Positions 29,001 to 38,295 are shown, counted from the first letter of the stretch. The stretch: 64,000 bases of DNA from Ciona intestinalis (GCF_000224145.3 NC_020173.2:4537001-4601000), one strand, 5' to 3'. Notes: a model not told the origin generated them from the letters alone. Made by a program: numbers and translations.

Positions 29001-32000
29001 CGCGATGCATAGTCGTTAAGCTTAACAGTTTCTGAAAACGATAATATTTGTTTAACGGTGACGATCGTTATAACTGAATTCAACAAAAGCGGGAACACTG
29101 TATGTGTTTGCAGGGAATAAATATCCGTTTGGGGTCACATAGGGAGACCAAATATTTAAAAGTTGTTCAATCCGAACTGATCCAATAATGGAAACGTGCC
29201 TCGTATTAGGGAGCTTACTGCTATATACCCGAGCCTGTATAATGGAGTAAACTATCCATTAATCCTTATAATAAGAACGCAGTTCGTACTGCTGTCTTTT
29301 AAAAGATTAGAGGTATTAGTCAAACTCAATGTTGATACGGCATAGGGCTGAAGTAATGTAAACTAACAACCGATCCGCGGAAGGCATTTAAACTTTATTG
29401 TGCGGCGGCCACATTTATAGCGGCGACGTTACACGCCAGCCTGACACCAAGCGGTCATAAAACCGCAACTTTACAGCGAGAATTCTGTGGGCGCCACCGA
29501 CCCTTGTTGAACGCAGAGTATTGAACTTAATGGCGATAGACAAAAGGATATGTATAGGCGATTCTACCACAGGTTTTCCGTTATGTTTGCTCACAACAAA
29601 ACAGATACCGACGGGTAAAGACGATAAAATCAATCGCTGCCTTTTGTTTGGAATAGTTGGCGCTAAAACAGCAAAAGTCGACTGGTTTGCTCTGTCTCTC
29701 ACGCGAACCATGGGAGCTCAGGCACGCAAGGACTAAAAACCTCACAGTTGGTGAGAAAATATCCTTGGGAACTCGGATATGTAGAAACAGCATCGTGCAT
29801 TTGTATTGCTGAAAAAAAAATTGGGCAATGTTTTGCGAAACTTACAATGTTTACAACGTCATTGCACCCAAAAAGCTGAGTGCGAGACGACAATACGAAT
29901 TAAAGCAAAGGAACATTGTGTTCTTAGTCAACATTGCTCGTATAGCGTAAATAACTCACTCCTCCCGCACAGTATTTGGACGCTTTTTCTGTTTTCGACT
30001 GAGATAAATTATATCCCACAGACCAAGAGTTGAACGACCCGGTCCGGGGACCAATAAGGCGTGTTTCATAATATTGACTCGCGGCCGCCAACGACGTCCG
30101 AGAGGAAACAGAGACACGACATGATCGGCAAATTTGAAGTGCCTGAAGTCGATTAAGTCGTGCCCGGTTAATATTTCAATTGTTTGTGCAGAGTCGGGCA
30201 AACGTAGAACCGACTGTGATTGCCTGGGTAAACACATCTATATGTCTTAAGAAAGCGTATAAGTCTCCTGTCTGTCACAACTGTTGGTTAGGCCTGATTA
30301 GCCAACGGTGCTTGTGGTAACATAAGTGCTACTTTAACGTCTTTGGAGAACTTACGGCATTTCAAAGAACCGGCTTTCGCATGGCCGCCACAAATCCAAC
30401 GTGAATTTAAACAATTTTTACTGATGCCAAAAGTTACATTCGAAAAATACCTGACGAGCACGTATACGCTGCGTATACTGTCGCAAAATGAACATATAAA
30501 ACCCATAAAAGGATTAAATAATACCGATTTGTCCCAGCAAGCCAAGTTTACCTTCAAAACAACTTGTTTTGCAGTAGTATTGACGTAAGTCAGGTAACTT
30601 TTAATAGAAGGGGGCGTTTTCCGAGATGCGATCTAAACGAAATTACCCATATACTGTTCAATGTTGCACGAAACTTGGTTGAAATGCGTCCGTTTTCTAC
30701 CGAAATTTGGGACAAACACTTCCAAATAAATCCTTATGGTGAAAATTTCATAGATGGAAATCGACACGAAAATAACCGAGATTCGGAGATCTGAGAACAC
30801 GGCGGTACCGCAGATGCTTCCGCCTGATATATATACCGGCCGTTTTCCCTTCCCGGAAAGGTCGACTTTTACAAAATACAGGCAGGCAAACGCACAACGC
30901 CAGTAACACACCGATAACATCTCATTACGGCTCGTCCCTGCCGTTCCCTCGACGATCAAAGCGAACTCTGCGTCTGATAATTAGTGTATGGTGTTTGGAT
31001 CCTTAGCGCGGCGTGTTGGGCCTTTCATGGTATATTTGGCCAAGTCATCTGCGCGACAAGCGATCGTTCGGTTGGTTTACACTCCCGGTGTATTACATTA
31101 CATCTAAGTGAAGGCGGGCGATATCAGATTTGCTTGTTTAATATTTGGCAAGGAAATTGAATATGAAATATACCACAAATATATTCAGGATTTAATTAAC
31201 GTTTTGTTTCCACGAAAATGAAACTAGAAAGAAAACATGTTAATGCCCATTATTATCAGACATACACAAATAACATGGTATTAACAATTAAACTTCGTTT
31301 AAAAGTTAGTTTTGTTTGGACCTTAAGAGAGAATCAAAGAGCGAACGTTATTCTTCGGTTGAATATAATTAAGAACACAGTCCGACAATGAAGGCCGCTG
31401 TAGGCACTAGAGAGCTTTTTGAATACGTCCATTTGTTCGGCAAAGGCCTAATGGGATTCTGATAAAAATGATCAAAGTCGGTTTTAACGGATTCCTAATT
31501 GCGTATTGACGTCGTATCAGCGTATAAATCATATTCGGTTGCCCAATCCATACCCGTATGTAACTATAGCGGCTCTAAGTCTGCTGACGTCGTTATAATT
31601 TAAAAATGTATCGCTCAATATTGTAAGGGGGAAAATTAATCATCGCCCGTCAAGCCTGCCAAGGTATAGAGCATTGGAGATTACACTGTGTTTTCGGTAG
31701 CAACAACAGCATTAGGAGTGTTTATACAAAAATAAGTCGTTCCTATTAATCAAGCATTTTAGCATTGACGTAACGAGCTGAACCTGCGACTTCTCGAACA
31801 GGTTGTTGCAGCAACATGGATTTAGTTTGTACAGGCATTGCCCTGAACGACCTTAGATTACGGCCGGGCGTTATGAATGTCTTAACAATCTGAAGTTCTA
31901 TTGCCAATATGTGTTGGTTCGAAGACAGCATAAGAGCTCTTATGCGCGTGGTCAAGGGACAATTTAGAGGTGCTTGAAAATCGAAGTGAGAACGTTGGAA

Positions 32001-35000
32001 ATGTAACAAACGTTTGTAGCAAAATTTCAAGCAATTAGAGCAGTCGGTAATTGCTCCAATCACGTGACACTTCGCTACGCTTGGTTGCTCTTGTGGAATA
32101 TCCCATAAAGCTGGCTCTAAGCATACCTCGTTTCACTACTTAAGCCAAGATTTGAAATTTATTATCCACCTACATTACTGGCTTAGCAGTTAAATTTTTC
32201 ACTGTGTAACTCACCCAGTTAAAGGTCATAGTCATACACTACGGTATGCTGAAGCTCTGTCATAACACCGCTAAGTAATGAGTGCATATCCGTCTGATGC
32301 GGCCGCTTTACTACGAACAAACACGCCTCGCAGGTGTGGTAATCCTTAGTGTTGTGTGGCATTCGTATTTGTCATACAGGGTAAACTAAGGCGACGCTCA
32401 AGGTGACAAGTATTGAAATTTAAACCCCATTTCGAGCATCAGGTTCGCCATGATGTTTGCTTAGCTGTTATGTGCGGTCAAGTTGCAAATGGTTGAGGTT
32501 GGCTTCAAAAAGATCAATCGATTAGTAAAACAACATGATTTGACCGACGCGACTTGATTTATCAGTAAGAACAAATATTTAAGACTTTTTCGGTAGCGCG
32601 TGCGTTTGAGAGATATTCAAAAAGAAGTAATGTTTACTTAGGAGAAAGATAGAAATTTTGTGGACAGTATGATATTATCTGCTTCTGTCTGCAATTTTGT
32701 AGAGTTCACTTAATGTAAACTTTACTGTTGTCTGTTAAAACAAAGACAGAGCCGTAAAAATTGTCTAAACAAAAAGAATCGTTTTTTTTAGTTGCGATTT
32801 TGTCAGACTTCATATATTTGTTCGGATGTTCGTATAGCCAGGCGTCGGCGCGTCTGGAACCGAAATGTTTCACCAGTTTAATCATAAGCAGGCTGCCAGC
32901 CAGACTGCAAACTTTGGAATAGTATAGCAAACTACAAATTTTACTGTACAGTAAAATTCTAGTTTCGTCGCACATTTTGCCCGCCGTGGTGCCAGTTTAA
33001 CGACAACTGCTTGGGTAAATATCGAGCCCGGGTGGCGAAATTTACAGATTATTTCTAGAGCTGACCTGAACACATTTAAACAGTAGGTTAAGGTAAGATG
33101 TCCCACGTTTTCGTTTCCCTTTATCGACCAATTTAATGGTAGTAAACAAAGAATATTATGTAATTACGTAAACTTATCCACGCGACTCTATGAAAGAGCG
33201 GTGTGAAATACTACTTATTCTGTAGAAGTGTAGATTTTTTTTAACTGTTAGGGTCTACATTTGCCAAGAGTGAATACACGTAATGAGTTTGCTAAAACTA
33301 TATCAGATTGCGGAAGTTTGTTCAGTATTGCAGCGGAAATGATCATGCCGTATAAAGCTTAATACCCGACCGGGTCACAAAGAAGCAAAGATATCGTGCT
33401 GAGATGCAGCCGAACCTCTCTGTTACAAACTGGGTTAAGCCGGTGTTCGGGAGCGCTCGCATCCAGCATGTTTCCGACTGGCTTATGACCTTACTGTACT
33501 TCCTTTTCCCCGGGGGAAGACAGGATACGCAGGGCCTAGAATTTTCCCATGGTGCTAACGCTATTAACGCGTGTGCATTGGATTAAATGGGTATTAACAA
33601 AGGCGCCGATCAAAGCGAACTCTAGATGACCTCTGTGTCTAATTTTTGAATTAAGCCCACTTCTGACGAAAGGATAAAATTGTTCTGGTGTTTTAGCAAG
33701 CTCTGGCAGTAATATAAAAAAACAATAATGCCCAAGACAATTTGGTATTACGACAGGAATCACGATGCACATGTTATGTAAGGTTTATAAACGTAACGTT
33801 TTCGAACGACGCAACTCAATTATAATTTGGCTTCTGCAGCAACGTAAACGCCAATCGAATTTCCTCGCTCGGCCAAAGGTAATTGATTTTACAGCGAAAA
33901 CTGTAGCGATCTAAATCAATAAACCGCCACGTCGATAGCGATCTTTATAATAAAGCTTGAAGGTCTCGCAGTGTTTGGCCAACACGCAATATAACTTGGA
34001 CAACTAAACCAGTCATCGTGCATTTGATCTTTGCAGGAAAATTCAAGTTCTTAATGTACCGACCGACATCGACAGCGCGCATCGGTTGGTCACCGAGGAA
34101 ATTGGACACGACAATTCGATTAGCCTTGATTGCACTGAGCCGCGGGTGGACACGCAAAGTCGTTTAACCATATTAGAATAAACACTCACGGGGTTAAGCG
34201 TATGAAAAATTTGACCTTTGTAATTTGATAACTTATAACTAAAGATAGCAACACGGACAGCGTCAATGAAGTATATAGCATCCGAGTTATAATAGCGTGA
34301 AAGACCCATTTAGCTACGGATCTTTTTGCAGCAAATACAACAAAGGAAAAGTGTCCGACACGAAGATACAAAGATAACGAATGACTTGCTTCGGGGGACG
34401 GGTGGAATCGAGGAGGTAAGTTTTATATACCGAACGTGCGGCCCCTCCACGCACTCGGCACTGCGCATGCGGTTCTCGTAAATAAGCTTAACGACAGTTT
34501 TATGGAGTACCCAGACGATATGACACGGCAGTCACACAAAAGGAAAAGGCGTATATACGCCCTGAAAACCAGTTTAACATACAATATATAAAAATACAAA
34601 CCACTCACCTCATACTCGTAATCTTCATCATTAGAAGTTGAATATTCCAAAGTCGGAAACAACGTTTCCATTTTCTGTAGTTTTTTGCTCAACACGATAA
34701 GCTGCTCCTCCAAAACTTGAGTCCTCTTCCGTAACTCCTCTTTGCTCAAATTCTCCTCTTTTATCTCCTTATTATCTTCCAAAGAACAAGTACAATCCTC
34801 TGCTTCCTTGCCGCACTCCGGACATATTTGCGGATGATACTCGCATCCGAGCATGTGCTCCTCGGAGCAATGTAACGGTCCAACAAACGGACAACCTTTA
34901 CACCAGTTCGAGCACCGAGCATTAAGCTTTCCTATTAACTTTGACAAGGGCAGGACTCGGTTTAGCTCCTTTGCTGAAAGCGATGTTGGACATCCTTTTG

Positions 35001-35157
35001 GGCAAGAGTTTGATTCACTTAACTTCGCATTGGCACAAGACGCACAGAACACATGCCCACAAGGAGTAGCTAAGGGGTCGTGTAATACTTTCTCGCATAT
35101 CCAGCATATAAAAGCTTCGTCCACATCACGGTCAAATAAATCCAAGGGAAAACCCAT
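409..35157 (-). CDS. PDZRN3: PDZRN3/4-like RING and PDZ domain E3 ubiquitin ligase (whole gene)
   Basis: Members of this family are cytoplasmic E3 ubiquitin ligases with an N-terminal RING, a TRAF-like zinc finger, two PDZ domains and a conserved basic C-terminus ending in a PDZ-binding motif. I read ten exons on the minus strand, in transcript order: 35157-34609, 14398-14118, 14043-13920, 11749-11648, 8341-8279, 6753-6655, 4262-4098 (a near copy lies at 5123-4959), 3146-3033, 2266-2144 and 2055-409. All have AG/GT borders and compatible phases. Together they give 1,088 codons plus stop; vertebrate PDZRN3 is about 1,066 residues. The first half of PDZ1 (strand 1 to the GDRI-like turn) is not in these exons. 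It must lie in the 20-kb intron 34608-14399, but I could not place it. PDZRN3 and PDZRN4 are vertebrate paralogues, so the tunicate gene is probably pro-orthologous to both. Confidence 0.9.
2144..2266 (-). CDS. PDZRN3: PDZRN exon: Ser/Thr-rich linker
   Basis: This exon holds 41 codons, SVTDNATSTNT to EFTFVASK, low in complexity and poorly conserved. It is supported by its AG and GT borders, by phase 0 on both sides, and by its position between the DSGIGRT exon and the last exon. Confidence 0.85.
3033..3146 (-). CDS. PDZRN3: PDZRN exon: DSGIGRT motif
   Basis: This exon holds 38 codons including NEKDSGIGRTTDGSS, matching the conserved HEKDSGVGRTDEST block of vertebrate PDZRN3. Acceptor after tttgtttttc, donor CAG|gtgtgt, phase 0 at both ends. 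Confidence 0.92.
4098..4262 (-). CDS. PDZRN3: PDZRN exon: acidic linker after PDZ2 (left copy)
   Basis: This exon holds 55 codons, DDEQWNEDFEGDDV to AAIVSQK, equivalent to the acidic DEGW..DD linker behind vertebrate PDZ2. Donor AAA|gtaagt, phase 0 at both ends. It contains two perfect TGACGTCA octamers inside coding sequence. The same exon occurs again at 4959-5123, and only one copy is likely to be used. Confidence 0.85.
4713..4837. other. Assembly gap (125 N)
   Basis: This is a run of N between two nearly identical copies of the same sequence. It is a typical signature of two haplotypes placed in series. Confidence 1.
4959..5123 (-). CDS. PDZRN3: Second copy of the same PDZRN exon (probable unmerged haplotype)
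   Basis: The translation is identical to the exon at 4098-4262, with only synonymous changes (for example GGG ATC GAA against GGG ATT GAA). The splice signals are intact. If both copies were spliced in, phase 0 ends would keep the frame and repeat 55 residues. The adjacent N run and the roughly 2% divergence make allelic duplication in the assembly the simpler reading. Confidence 0.75.
5574..6654. other. PDZRN intron sequence
   Basis: Intron between the acidic-linker exon and the end of PDZ2. I find no other gene. The sequence is complex, not low-complexity, and rich in CpG. Confidence 0.7.
6655..6753 (-). CDS. PDZRN3: PDZRN exon: PDZ2 end
   Basis: This exon holds 33 codons beginning INGTPVTSMAEASTLL, the last helix and strand of PDZ2 (vertebrate INGIEVQNREEAVALL), and ends with FMIRRQHPY. 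The acceptor follows tattttt and the donor is gtaagt, phase 0. The open frame on the opposite strand at 6661-6879 is only its shadow. Confidence 0.92.
6754..8278. other. PDZRN intron sequence
   Basis: Intron inside PDZ2. Only short non-homologous open frames are present on both strands. One TGACGTCA octamer lies at 7092-7099. Confidence 0.7.
8279..8341 (-). CDS. PDZRN3: PDZRN exon: PDZ2 middle (21 codons)
   Basis: This small exon encodes VAPFSIAEKSQ to QTGDQIVK and continues vertebrate PDZ2 (IDPNSIAAKDG then REGDRIIQ). Length 63 bases, phase 0 at both ends, acceptor gtacag, donor gtaagc. It joins cleanly to the exons on each side. Confidence 0.92.
8342..11647. other. PDZRN intron, 3.3 kb
   Basis: Intron splitting PDZ2. 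TGACGTCA octamers lie at 9637-9644, 11284-11291 and 11410-11417. No coding, RNA or repeat feature could be supported. Confidence 0.7.
11648..11749 (-). CDS. PDZRN3: PDZRN exon: PDZ2 first part
   Basis: This exon holds 34 codons beginning EVELKRSSNQEKLGIML, matching vertebrate EVDLYRMNSQDKLGLTV. The carboxylate-binding loop is KLGI, a GLGF variant. It ends RIRVTVSE with donor gtacat and is flanked by an AG acceptor after a strong pyrimidine tract. Phase 0 at both ends. Confidence 0.93.
11750..13919. other. PDZRN intron, 2.2 kb
   Basis: Intron between the inter-PDZ linker and PDZ2. The open frames at 12.4-13.1 kb are shorter than about 90 codons and match nothing I recognise. Confidence 0.65.
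13920..14398 (-). CDS. PDZRN3: PDZRN exons: end of PDZ1 and inter-PDZ linker
   Basis: There are two exons, 14398-14118 and 14043-13920, separated by a 74-bp intron. The first opens with VNGQDLSGASHKEAAHAF, the end of PDZ1 (vertebrate VNGRDLSRATHDQAVEAF), and runs through PITVVLRR into a linker that contains the TQT motif seen in vertebrate PDZRN3. It ends with two bases of a codon, which the second exon completes. The second exon is acidic and ends EDEDEVFGFEYE just before PDZ2. The acceptor at 14399-14400 is phase 0, so the missing PDZ1 exon must also end in phase 0. Confidence 0.93.
28509..28691 (+). mobile_element. MITE-like element, ATAGTAGG family, degraded copy
   Basis: It starts atagtaggt, has the family's internal cgttccaattggtaat and aagaatatt-like segments, then atgggac and tatcc near the other end. 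It shares order and spacing with the copies at 35946, 37291 and 50269. No coding capacity. Confidence 0.6.
33081..33162 (+). mobile_element. MITE-like element, ATAGTAGG family, 5' fragment
   Basis: It begins cagtaggttaaggtaagatg and carries the family's atggtagtaaacaaagaa core. The right half is not recognisable. Confidence 0.55.
34609..35157 (-). CDS. PDZRN3: PDZRN exon 1: RING and TRAF-like zinc finger
   Basis: This exon holds 183 codons and starts at MGFPLDLFDRDVDEAF, which matches the vertebrate start MGFELDRFDGDVD. An in-frame ATG 12 codons upstream (35193) has no family support, so I chose the downstream start. The RING ligands are C18/C21, C33/H35, C38/C41 and C52/C56, with the CGHVFC core. 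A second Cys/His cluster (about residues 85-125) matches the TRAF-type finger. Then follow an acidic stretch, a charged probable coiled coil (about 140-175) and a tail ending EDYEYE. The donor is GAG|gtgagt, phase 0. The next exon should open PDZ1. Confidence 0.95.
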
Positions 35158-35945
35158 GTCAAAGGTTATGCAAATAATGCGCGTGTACGTCACTCACTTA
35201 CATTCAATACACTACTCAAACAATAAACTGCAAATCAAAATACTATAAACGTGAAAGCTGATGTGTTATATAGTAACTAACATTGAAGGCTAATTTTACA
35301 AATACGTATTAACTGCACCTAAGCGGTACTTATAAACTGAACGACTCAAACCGTTTTACTCGAATCGCCTACGCCGTTATGCATTCCTATAAATTTTAGT
35401 ATTTATCCTTACAATATAAAGTAGTACATTGCTCCTTGCAATACAACGTTATACTGCGGTCGTTCCACTGCGATACCATAAACCTTATCTGATGAGTTTT
35501 ATTGCAAGCAGCGTTACACCCTTGTCTCAATTTAATCGCGAGAAACTAACCGAGCTGGCGGCGCGAGGCGTGAGAAAAAGGCAAACGGCGACCGCTTGAC
35601 TGCGACTTTGGTAAACTGCATCTTCCTTTGCTTGTGATCGTTTCGGAGTCACACAAGGCCATTATCCTTGTATTTGCGTTAGGCCCGTGTGGCCTGATTT
35701 ACTTGCCATCATTGTTATTCTGCTAATCGAGCACAGTTTGCTTGTGACACACAAAAGACAGCTCTGCGAAAACTTACCGGTGCCACGCTGCATGTCACAT
35801 TCCGTGTAACCCGCAACGTAACAAACCAACGCACACCTTGAATGTCACCGTGTTTAACCTTACCTGAAAACCTTTTGGCTTCAACCGAATTAACCGCTCG
35901 ACGTTAAACAACAAGTCAACGTATGGTGTTATAAATCAACATACA
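35158..35945. other. 5' flank of PDZRN
   Basis: Upstream region of the PDZRN start, presumably holding its 5' UTR and promoter. Base composition turns AT-rich across this interval. No other gene seen. Confidence 0.6.
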
Positions 35946-36127
35946 TAGTATAGGGTGGGGTTGATGGGACACATTTTTATTATATGTTATCATCCCTTTT
36001 GACAGTTAACAAAGAACATTCAAAGATTTATAAAATCGCGTCCTCACGACTTCTGTAGACCGTTGTTAATTGTTTAAAACATCAGAAAACTATATCTGCT
36101 TAAGCTGTCCCGTCTCCCCCCGACTAT
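35946..36127 (+). mobile_element. MITE-like element, ATAGTAGG family
   Basis: About 182 bp. The left end is atagtatagggtggggttgat, and the right end gtctccccccgactat is its imperfect inverted repeat. The internal segments gttaacaaagaacattcaaa and tttaaaacatcagaaaacta recur in the copy at 37291-37478. Confidence 0.7.
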
Positions 36128-36501
36128 GTTTTGTTCCGTTTGTTTCTTAATTGCAATTGAGTTAGGCTTTTATTAAAATTCAGACATTTTTAGGCAAGTA
36201 AATTGCATTATGAATTTCTCCGTGTTGTTTTTTATACTTGTTACGTTTTTTTATACTTGTTAATTATAACCCAACTCGTTGACTATATTTTATTACTCAA
36301 GCATAATAATCATCGTTAATGCGAAATACTTGTTACGTGAAAGGCGTACGAAATCAAACCGATGTTTTTTTATATTTATTTTGGTTCAAAGAATTGTGAA
36401 AATTCACCAATGGTAAACGCTATATATTTGTTTTTGTAAATTTGTATGCGCACTGTTGGTCGGAAATTGCAATTTCAAACAATAATGCAAAAATTCGTCA
36501 A

Positions 36502-36584
36502 ACTGGGTTGGCCGAGTGGTTAAGGCGTTGGACTTAAGTTCCAATGGACGAATGTCCGCGTGGGTTCGAACCCCACACCCAGTA
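36502..36584 (+). tRNA. tRNA-Leu(UAA), copy 1
   Basis: 83 nt class II tRNA. Acceptor stem ACTGGGT/ACCCAGT with discriminator A. A box GGCCGAGTGGTTAAGGC, anticodon loop CTTAAGT (anticodon TAA), long variable arm TGGACGAATGTCC and B box GGTTCGAACCC. CCA is not encoded, as in eukaryotes. The upstream region differs from copies 2-5. Confidence 0.97.
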
Positions 36585-36686
36585 CTTGTCAGCTACCTTA
36601 GCAACCTGTTTGAGCCAACAGTACTGTATTATTTTCAGACACAACTTGAAAATTATTTTTTTATATTATAGAAAACTGTATAGTAA

Positions 36687-36694
36687 TGACGTCA
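36687..36694. promoter_or_regulatory. TGACGTCA box upstream of tRNA-Leu copy 2
   Basis: Perfect palindromic CRE/ATF octamer with 25 bp between it and the tRNA. An AT-rich TATA-like stretch (tttttatattatag) lies upstream of it. Confidence 0.6.
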
Positions 36695-36719
36695 CGCAAT
36701 ACCGCTACAAACGTGTCAA

Positions 36720-36802
36720 ACTGGGTTGGCCGAGTGGTTAAGGCGTTGGACTTAAGTTCCAATGGACGAATGTCCGCGTGGGTTCGAACCCCACACCCAG
36801 TA
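36720..36802 (+). tRNA. tRNA-Leu(UAA), copy 2
   Basis: Same 83-nt sequence as copy 1. A TGACGTCA octamer ends 26 bp before the first base. A Pol III-type T run occurs within about 20 bp downstream (caacttttgc). Confidence 0.97.
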
Positions 36803-36909
36803 CTCTTCTGCAACTTTTGCAACTTTTGCAACTTTTGTACACCTTTTGTGCAAATTAATTTGCTTACACATCGTATTTGTTAATTCGTGATTTTTGTACA
36901 TTTTGCACA

Positions 36910-36990
36910 ATATAGTAGGTTGGGGGTAAGATAGAACATGTTCAAAAAAGGATTTTATAATAACCGTTTAGCCCTTGAGCCGACAGTACT
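36910..36990 (+). mobile_element. MITE-like element, ATAGTAGG family, internally deleted
   Basis: It begins atatagtaggttgggggtaa, then joins directly to gccgacagtactgta. It matches the piece at 37759-37840, so the deletion predates the tRNA unit duplication. Confidence 0.6.
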
Positions 36991-37047
36991 GTATTTTTCA
37001 GACACAACTTGGAAATTATTTTTATATTATAGAAAACTGTATAATAA

Positions 37048-37055
37048 TGACGTCA
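37048..37055. promoter_or_regulatory. TGACGTCA box upstream of tRNA-Leu copy 3
   Basis: Same octamer, same 25-bp spacing to the tRNA. Confidence 0.6.
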
Positions 37056-37080
37056 GGCGGTACCGCTAGAAACGTGTCAA

Positions 37081-37163
37081 ACTGGGTTGGCCGAGTGGTT
37101 AAGGCGTTGGACTTAAGTTCCAATGGACGAATGTCCGCGTGGGTTCGAACCCCACACCCAGTA
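37081..37163 (+). tRNA. tRNA-Leu(UAA), copy 3
   Basis: Identical to copy 1. Upstream flank tttttatattatagaaaactgt, then TGACGTCA, matches copies 2 and 5. Downstream ctgcaacttttgc. Confidence 0.97.
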
Positions 37164-37290
37164 CTCTTCTGCAACTTTTGCTATAATGTTCTTTAATTGC
37201 ACCCAATTAATGTTTTGCAGTTGTAAACTGTACTTAATGTTTACACGTATTTGATAATTCATGATTTCTGTACGTTTCAGTTTTACAGAC

Positions 37291-37478
37291 TACAGTAGGT
37301 CGGGTAAGATAGGACATGCTTTTATTCACTTTTCTGGTTCCATTTGGTAGTAAACGAAGAACATTCAAAGAATTCTATAGCCGTATAGCCATCGACCCTA
37401 TTTAAGATTGTTTTAAACAAGTTCGGAAACTAGGGGACGTTTTATACTAACGTATCCCATCTTACCCAGCACAGTATA
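37291..37478 (+). mobile_element. MITE-like element, ATAGTAGG family, longest copy in the tRNA array
   Basis: About 188 bp, from cagtaggtcgggtaagatag to tatcccatcttacccagc, which are inverted repeats of each other. Internal segments match 35946-36127 and 50269-50463. It has no open frame, so it would depend on a transposase from elsewhere. Confidence 0.75.
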
Positions 37479-37533
37479 CCGTATTATTTTCAGACACAAC
37501 TTAGAAATTATTTTTATGAAAACATTATAAAAA

Positions 37534-37541
37534 TGACGTCA
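37534..37541. promoter_or_regulatory. TGACGTCA box upstream of tRNA-Leu copy 4
   Basis: Same octamer, same 25-bp spacing, although the sequence between box and tRNA has diverged. Confidence 0.6.
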
Positions 37542-37566
37542 CGCAGTAAAACCGCAATCGTGTCAA

Positions 37567-37649
37567 ACTGGGTTGGCCGAGTGGTTAAGGCGTTGGACTT
37601 AAGTTCCAATGGACGAATGTCCGCGTGGGTTCGAACCCCACACCCAGTA
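37567..37649 (+). tRNA. tRNA-Leu(UAA), copy 4
   Basis: Identical to copy 1. TGACGTCA lies at the same distance upstream as in copies 2, 3 and 5. The downstream flank repeats that of copy 2 (gtacaccttttgtgcaaatt). Confidence 0.97.
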
Positions 37650-37758
37650 CTTCTCTGCAACTTTTGCAACCTCTTTGCAACTTTTGTACACCTTTTGTGC
37701 AAATTAGTTTGCTTACACATCGTATTTGTTAATTCATGATTTTTGTACATTTTGCACA

Positions 37759-37840
37759 ATATAGTAGGTTGGGGTAAGATAAGACATGTTCAAAAAGGAT
37801 TTTATAATAACCGTTTAGCCCTTGGGCCGACAGTACTGTA
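37759..37840 (+). mobile_element. MITE-like element, ATAGTAGG family, internally deleted
   Basis: Near copy of 36910-36990 in the next tRNA unit. Confidence 0.6.
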
Positions 37841-37898
37841 TTATTTTCAGACACAACTTGAAAATTATTTTTTTATATTATAGAAAACTGTATAATAA

Positions 37899-37906
37899 TG
37901 ACGTCA
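37899..37906. promoter_or_regulatory. TGACGTCA box upstream of tRNA-Leu copy 5
   Basis: Same octamer, same 25-bp spacing to the tRNA. Confidence 0.6.
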
Positions 37907-37931
37907 GGCCGTACCGCTACATACGTGTGGA

Positions 37932-38014
37932 ACTGGGTTGGCCGAGTGGTTAAGGCGTTGGACTTAAGTTCCAATGGACGAATGTCCGCGTGGGTTCGAA
38001 CCCCACACCCAGTA
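37932..38014 (+). tRNA. tRNA-Leu(UAA), copy 5
   Basis: Identical to copy 1. TGACGTCA lies at 37899-37906. No run of four T is present in the first 30 bp downstream, so termination may be later or weaker than in its neighbours. Confidence 0.96.
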
Positions 38015-38212
38015 CTTGTATGCTAAATTTGCTATACTGTCCGGTACCTGAACACTAATGTGTTGCAGTCGTAAAGTTCACTTTATATTGGATAATTAAT
38101 GATTTGTGTATGTTTTGCACAATATTATTCTCAGAAAATAAACCTGAAATCATTTTACAATAAATTAATCTGTGCAAGAATGACGTGACGCAATACAGAA
38201 ACTACATCATGA

Positions 38213-38295
38213 ACTGGGTTGGCCGAGTGGTTAAGGCGTTGGACTTAAGTTCTAATGGACGAATGTCCGCGTGGGTTCGAACCCCACACCCAGTA
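38213..38295 (+). tRNA. tRNA-Leu(UAA), copy 6
   Basis: One change from copy 1: gttctaatgg instead of gttccaatgg, which turns a G-C pair of the anticodon stem into G-U and stays foldable. The upstream box is TGACGTGA, one base off the octamer, 24 bp away. TTTT follows directly. Confidence 0.95.

Larger units (their letters stand above)
14399..34608 (-). other. PDZRN first intron(s), 20 kb, holding the unplaced PDZ1 exon
   Basis: From the RING exon to the end of PDZ1. At least one exon coding for the first half of PDZ1 (GLGF-type loop to GDRI-like turn, phase 0 on both sides) must be here unless the gene has lost it. I scanned the minus strand for GF-x-I-x-GG, IFVS and GDRI/GDK patterns and found no convincing match. 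The longest open frames (24662-25063 minus, 133 codons; 23998-24360 minus, 120 codons) match nothing. Copies of a short inverted-repeat element lie at 28509-28691 and 33081-33162. No nested gene was supported. Confidence 0.6.
36585..38020 (+). repeat. Tandem tRNA-bearing repeat units
   Basis: Copies 2-5 sit in repeated units of about 360-490 bp. They share cagacacaacttgaaaatta, the TATA-like stretch, TGACGTCA, the tRNA, caacttttgcaac, gtgcaaattaatttgcttac and then a shortened or full ATAGTAGG element. The units differ mainly in how much of that element is present. This is a segmental amplification, not a set of independent tRNA insertions. Confidence 0.85.

Noticed and set aside
30633-30959. 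108-codon minus-strand frame with IFVS
   Set aside because: It lacks the glycines and the acidic turn of a PDZ domain and looks like random hydrophobic sequence.
36544-37759. Short frames reading WVGRVVKALDLSSNGRMSAW
   Set aside because: These are translations of the tRNA-Leu genes, not proteins.
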